Shown in pieces: positions 11,850 to 13,789 of a DNA stretch of 13,789 bases. The translations under genes and the position numbers were made by a program. The DNA lies in contig JBBRHH010000098.1 of NCBI GenBank assembly GCA_038222915.1, positions 1 to 13,789 of the forward strand. The letters run 5' to 3'. Origin of the DNA: JBBRHH01 sp038222915. GTDB taxonomy: Bacteria; Planctomycetota; Phycisphaerae; Tepidisphaerales; Tepidisphaeraceae. Position 1 is the stretch's first letter. Each line of letters starts with the position of its first letter. The notes beneath the pieces were generated by a model, which saw nothing but the letters and a program-made list of their open reading frames with translations, did not search any database and was not told the origin of the DNA.

Positions 11850-12716
11850 TCAATGATTTACAGTCTGGGGCCGTTGCTGATGCTTACCGAACTTACGGCG
11901 ACGCAGGATCATTCGCTCGCTGATCTTGCGCGGGCTGCGGGTCTTGCCGCCCTTGGACGGGACGCCGGTCTTCGATACCGGATGACGACCGCCGTTGCTG
12001 CGACCTTCACCACCACCCAGCGGGTGATCGATGGGGTTCATGGCCTTGGCACGGGTGTGCGGGCGGATACCCAAGTGACGGCTGCGGCCGGCCTTGCCGA
12101 TGCTGACATTGATCCAGTCCAGATTGCTAAGCTGGCCGATGGTGGCACGGCAGGCGCTGCGGACGCGACGCATTTCGCCGGAGGGGAGAATGATGACGGA
12201 CCATTCGCCTTCCTTGGCGCCCAGACGGGCGACGCCACCGGCGGAGCGGACGAGCTTGCCGCCCTGTCCGGGATTCATTTCGACGTTGTGAATTTCGAGG
12301 CCGGCCGGGATGGCGCTGAGCGGCATTGCGTTGCCCAGTTCAGGGGCGACGGTCGCGCCGCTGACCACCTTGGCTCCGACCTTGAGGCCGTTGGGGGCCA
12401 GGATATAAGCCTTCACGCCATCTTCGTATTTCAGAAGGGCGATAAAGCAACTCCGGTTCGGATCGTATTCAATGCTCTCGACATTGGCGACGACGTCGTC
12501 TTTGCGGCGCTTGAAGTCGATGATGCGGTACATGCGCTTGTTGCCGCCGCCGTGATGCTTGGCGGTGATGACGCCGTGGTGGTTGCGGCCGCTGGCGCGG
12601 GTCTGCTTGACTAGCAGCGACTTTTCCGGCTCAACGTCCGTGAGGATGGACTTGTAGTCGATGACGCTTCCTGCTCGGCGTCCAGCGGAGGTCGGGTTGT
12701 AAAATCGAATAGCCAT
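11850..12716 (-). CDS. rplB: 50S ribosomal protein L2
   Basis: One of the most conserved large-subunit proteins, needed for subunit joining and for activity of the peptidyl transferase centre. The 288-residue product has GRNHHGVITAKHHGGGNKRMYRIIDFKR at about 43-70, LEYDPNRS-like EYDPNRSC at 83-90, the HNVEMNPGQGGKLVRSAGG block at 143-161 and the functional MNPIDHPLGGGEGRSNGGRHPV loop at 226-247. The histidine of DHP (His231), linked to activity in the family, is kept; the second His of the common DHPHGGG form is Leu here. It is about 10 residues longer than usual at the C-terminus. It follows rplW after 45 bp. Confidence 0.98.
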   Translation of the reverse strand: MAIRFYNPTSAGRRAGSVIDYKSILTDVEPEKSLLVKQTRASGRNHHGVITAKHHGGGNKRMYRIIDFKRRKDDVVANVESIEYDPNRSCFIALLKYEDGVKAYILAPNGLKVGAKVVSGATVAPELGNAMPLSAIPAGLEIHNVEMNPGQGGKLVRSAGGVARLGAKEGEWSVIILPSGEMRRVRSACRATIGQLSNLDWINVSIGKAGRSRHLGIRPHTRAKAMNPIDHPLGGGEGRSNGGRHPVSKTGVPSKGGKTRSPRKISERMILRRRKFGKHQQRPQTVNH

Positions 12717-12761
12717 ACGGGACTCTCGTTCTTTGTCTTGCTACCTACCGACTAATGACTC

Positions 12762-13040
12762 TTAAAAGTGCTCGATCCGGGAATTTTCAGCCAGCACCAC
12801 GATTGCCCGCTTCCAGTCGCTGGTGGTCGCGAGTTTGTAGCGGGAGCGGCGCGGCTTGCCCTTGCGAACCATGGTTCGCACGTCGGTCACCTTGACCGAG
12901 TAGAGCTTTTCGATGGCGGCCTTGATCTGCAGCTTGTTGGCGAGATGGTGCACCTCGAATGCGTAGGAATTACGCGTGTTCTGGTGGTGCGTGCTCTTTT
13001 CCGTGACAAGCGGCTTGATGATGATATTGACGTTGTCCAT
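12762..13040 (-). CDS. rplW: 50S ribosomal protein L23
   Basis: Tunnel-exit protein that docks trigger factor and signal recognition particle. The 92-residue product shows IIIKPLVTEKST at about 6-17, the central NSYAFEVHHLANKLQIKAAIEKLYSVKVTDVRTM at 24-57 and a basic GKPRRSRYK stretch in the rRNA-binding loop. Length is typical (about 93-100). It starts 14 bp after rplD, indicating tight co-expression. The ribosome binding site is weak and the ATG at 13040 is chosen on family alignment. Confidence 0.98.
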   Translation of the reverse strand: MDNVNIIIKPLVTEKSTHHQNTRNSYAFEVHHLANKLQIKAAIEKLYSVKVTDVRTMVRKGKPRRSRYKLATTSDWKRAIVVLAENSRIEHF

Positions 13041-13054
13041 GACGTTACTTTCTC

Positions 13055-13669
13055 TTACGCGAGCAATTGCTCGAAGCCAGCCTTGGTCAGCAAGAGGGTT
13101 TTGCTACGAAGAAGATCCCACGCATTGAGCTGCGCCACGGTGGTCGTGGTGGTCTTCTCGATGTTGCGTGCTGATCTTTCGAGAAGTTCATCGCGATCGG
13201 CCAAAGCCAGGAGGCAACTGCGATCGATGCCGAGGGCCTTGAAGATGGTGACGACGTGCTTGGTCTTGGGTTGTTCGAGCTTGATGGAATCGACGATGCG
13301 AACATTCTTGCCCTGCAGCTTGGCTAGGATGGCGCTATCGCGGGCCAGCCGGCGTTGCTTCTTGGGCATGGCGAGACGCCAGTCTTTCGGTCGCTTCTGC
13401 TTGGCGTGGCCGCCGCCCTTTTTGATCGGGTTGCGGATGCCGCCGGTTCGGGCATTGCCGGTTCCTTTTTGGCGGAACATCTTGCGGGTGGAGCCGGCGA
13501 CTTCGCCGCGGGCAAGCGTTTGGACGGTGCCCTGGCGCTGGTTGGCGTGATACATCACGATGGCCTGCTTCAACAGCGCCTTGCGTACGTGGCCGCCAAG
13601 CTTGGCTTCGTCGACCTGGAGTTTTTCGATCTCCTGGCCGGCCTGGTTAAAAATTGGCACTTCTATCAT
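13055..13669 (-). CDS. rplD: 50S ribosomal protein L4
   Basis: Large-subunit protein whose long loop lines the exit tunnel; in Escherichia coli it also represses its own S10 operon. The 204-residue product starts MIEVPIFNQAGQEIEKLQVD. The tunnel loop is clear at about 45-85: QRQGTVQTLARGEVAGSTRK, then MFRQKGTGNARTGGIRNP and KKGGGHAKQKRPKDW. The C-terminal half carries PKKQRRLARDSAILAKLQ and the usual alternating helices. The frame is open 45 bases further upstream to 13714, but the added residues do not match the family and would nearly reach rplC, so the ATG at 13669 is used. It lies 53 bp after rplC. Confidence 0.98.
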   Translation of the reverse strand: MIEVPIFNQAGQEIEKLQVDEAKLGGHVRKALLKQAIVMYHANQRQGTVQTLARGEVAGSTRKMFRQKGTGNARTGGIRNPIKKGGGHAKQKRPKDWRLAMPKKQRRLARDSAILAKLQGKNVRIVDSIKLEQPKTKHVVTIFKALGIDRSCLLALADRDELLERSARNIEKTTTTTVAQLNAWDLLRSKTLLLTKAGFEQLLA

Positions 13670-13690
13670 TGTGGTTCTCAGTTGCTGGTT
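13670..13690 (-). repeat. Heptad repeat array, rplC-rplD spacer (degenerate)
   Basis: On the coding strand AACCAGC, AACTGAG, AACCACA follow at seven-base intervals directly before the rplD ATG. Only the AAC start is constant, so this is the weakest of the listed arrays. Confidence 0.4.
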
Positions 13691-13722
13691 GCGGTTATCT
13701 GAACACTCTGGCAATCAGCGGC

Positions 13723-13789
13723 CTACGCTGGGGCCTTCACTTTCGCGGTGATAGCCTTACGAACAAAAAGGAGCCCGCCGTTTGGTCCT
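13723..13789 (-). CDS. rplC: 50S ribosomal protein L3, C-terminal end only
   Basis: The window edge cuts this gene; only the last 21 codons and the TAG stop are present. They read GPNGGLLFVRKAITAKVKAPA, and GPNGG(L)..VRKA is the characteristic C-terminus of L3, an early-assembly large-subunit protein near the peptidyl transferase centre. Its place directly before rplD is the standard S10-operon position. The rest of the gene lies beyond the right edge. Confidence 0.9.
   Translation of the reverse strand, partial: GPNGGLLFVRKAITAKVKAPA

Noticed and set aside
13670..13714. Earlier start for rplD
   Set aside because: The extra residues do not match L4 and are translated from degenerate repeat sequence in the spacer.

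Overview
The window is one long block of bacterial ribosomal-protein genes, all on the minus strand, so it reads from right to left. It covers most of the S10, spc and alpha operons fused into one cluster. In transcription order: rplC (3' end only), rplD, rplW, rplB, rpsS, rplV, rpsC, rplP, rpmC, rpsQ, rplN, rplX, rplE, rpsN, rpsH, rplF, rplR, rpsE, rplO, secY, map, rpmJ, rpsM, rpsK, rpoA. The genes supply both ribosomal subunits, the SecY translocon channel, methionine aminopeptidase and the RNA polymerase alpha subunit. Every plus-strand reading frame I examined is an antisense shadow of these genes.

The organism is a moderately GC-rich bacterium. The lineage call is an inference: the long L24 with its RPSQRNPQGG segment, the L16 start (MPMMPKRV), the lack of rpmD, low-complexity tails on several ribosomal proteins and abundant small intergenic repeats together resemble Planctomycetota, possibly Phycisphaerae. 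I could not test this by a search. Genes often found in this cluster but absent here are rpmD (between rpsE and rplO), adk (between secY and map), infA (between map and rpmJ) and rpsD (between rpsK and rpoA).

The coding content is ordinary; the spacers are not. They run from 5 to 138 bp, none reaches 300 bp, and many hold repeats. The first kind is arrays of a 7-bp unit (AACTAGC/AACTAGG on the coding strand) in at least six spacers. The second is three copies of a GTAG-led hairpin with 8-bp arms, two with identical sequence in unrelated spacers. The third is a weaker group of small hairpins around CGAAATGCGG. The longest spacer (map to rpmJ) also carries a sigma70-like promoter with a perfect inverted repeat at the expected transcription start, suggesting that rpmJ-rpsM-rpsK-rpoA can be transcribed on its own. 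The rpsK-rpoA spacer (126 bp) carries a possible 22-codon leader ORF whose stop overlaps the rpoA start as ATGA.

The oddest gene is rpoA. Its reading frame stops after the first helix of the alpha C-terminal domain, so most of the domain that contacts UP elements and activators is missing. S5 has an 80-residue Ala-rich then Gly/Arg-rich N-terminal tail, and L5, L15, S17 and L29 also carry low-complexity extensions. I found no wholly new multi-gene system here.
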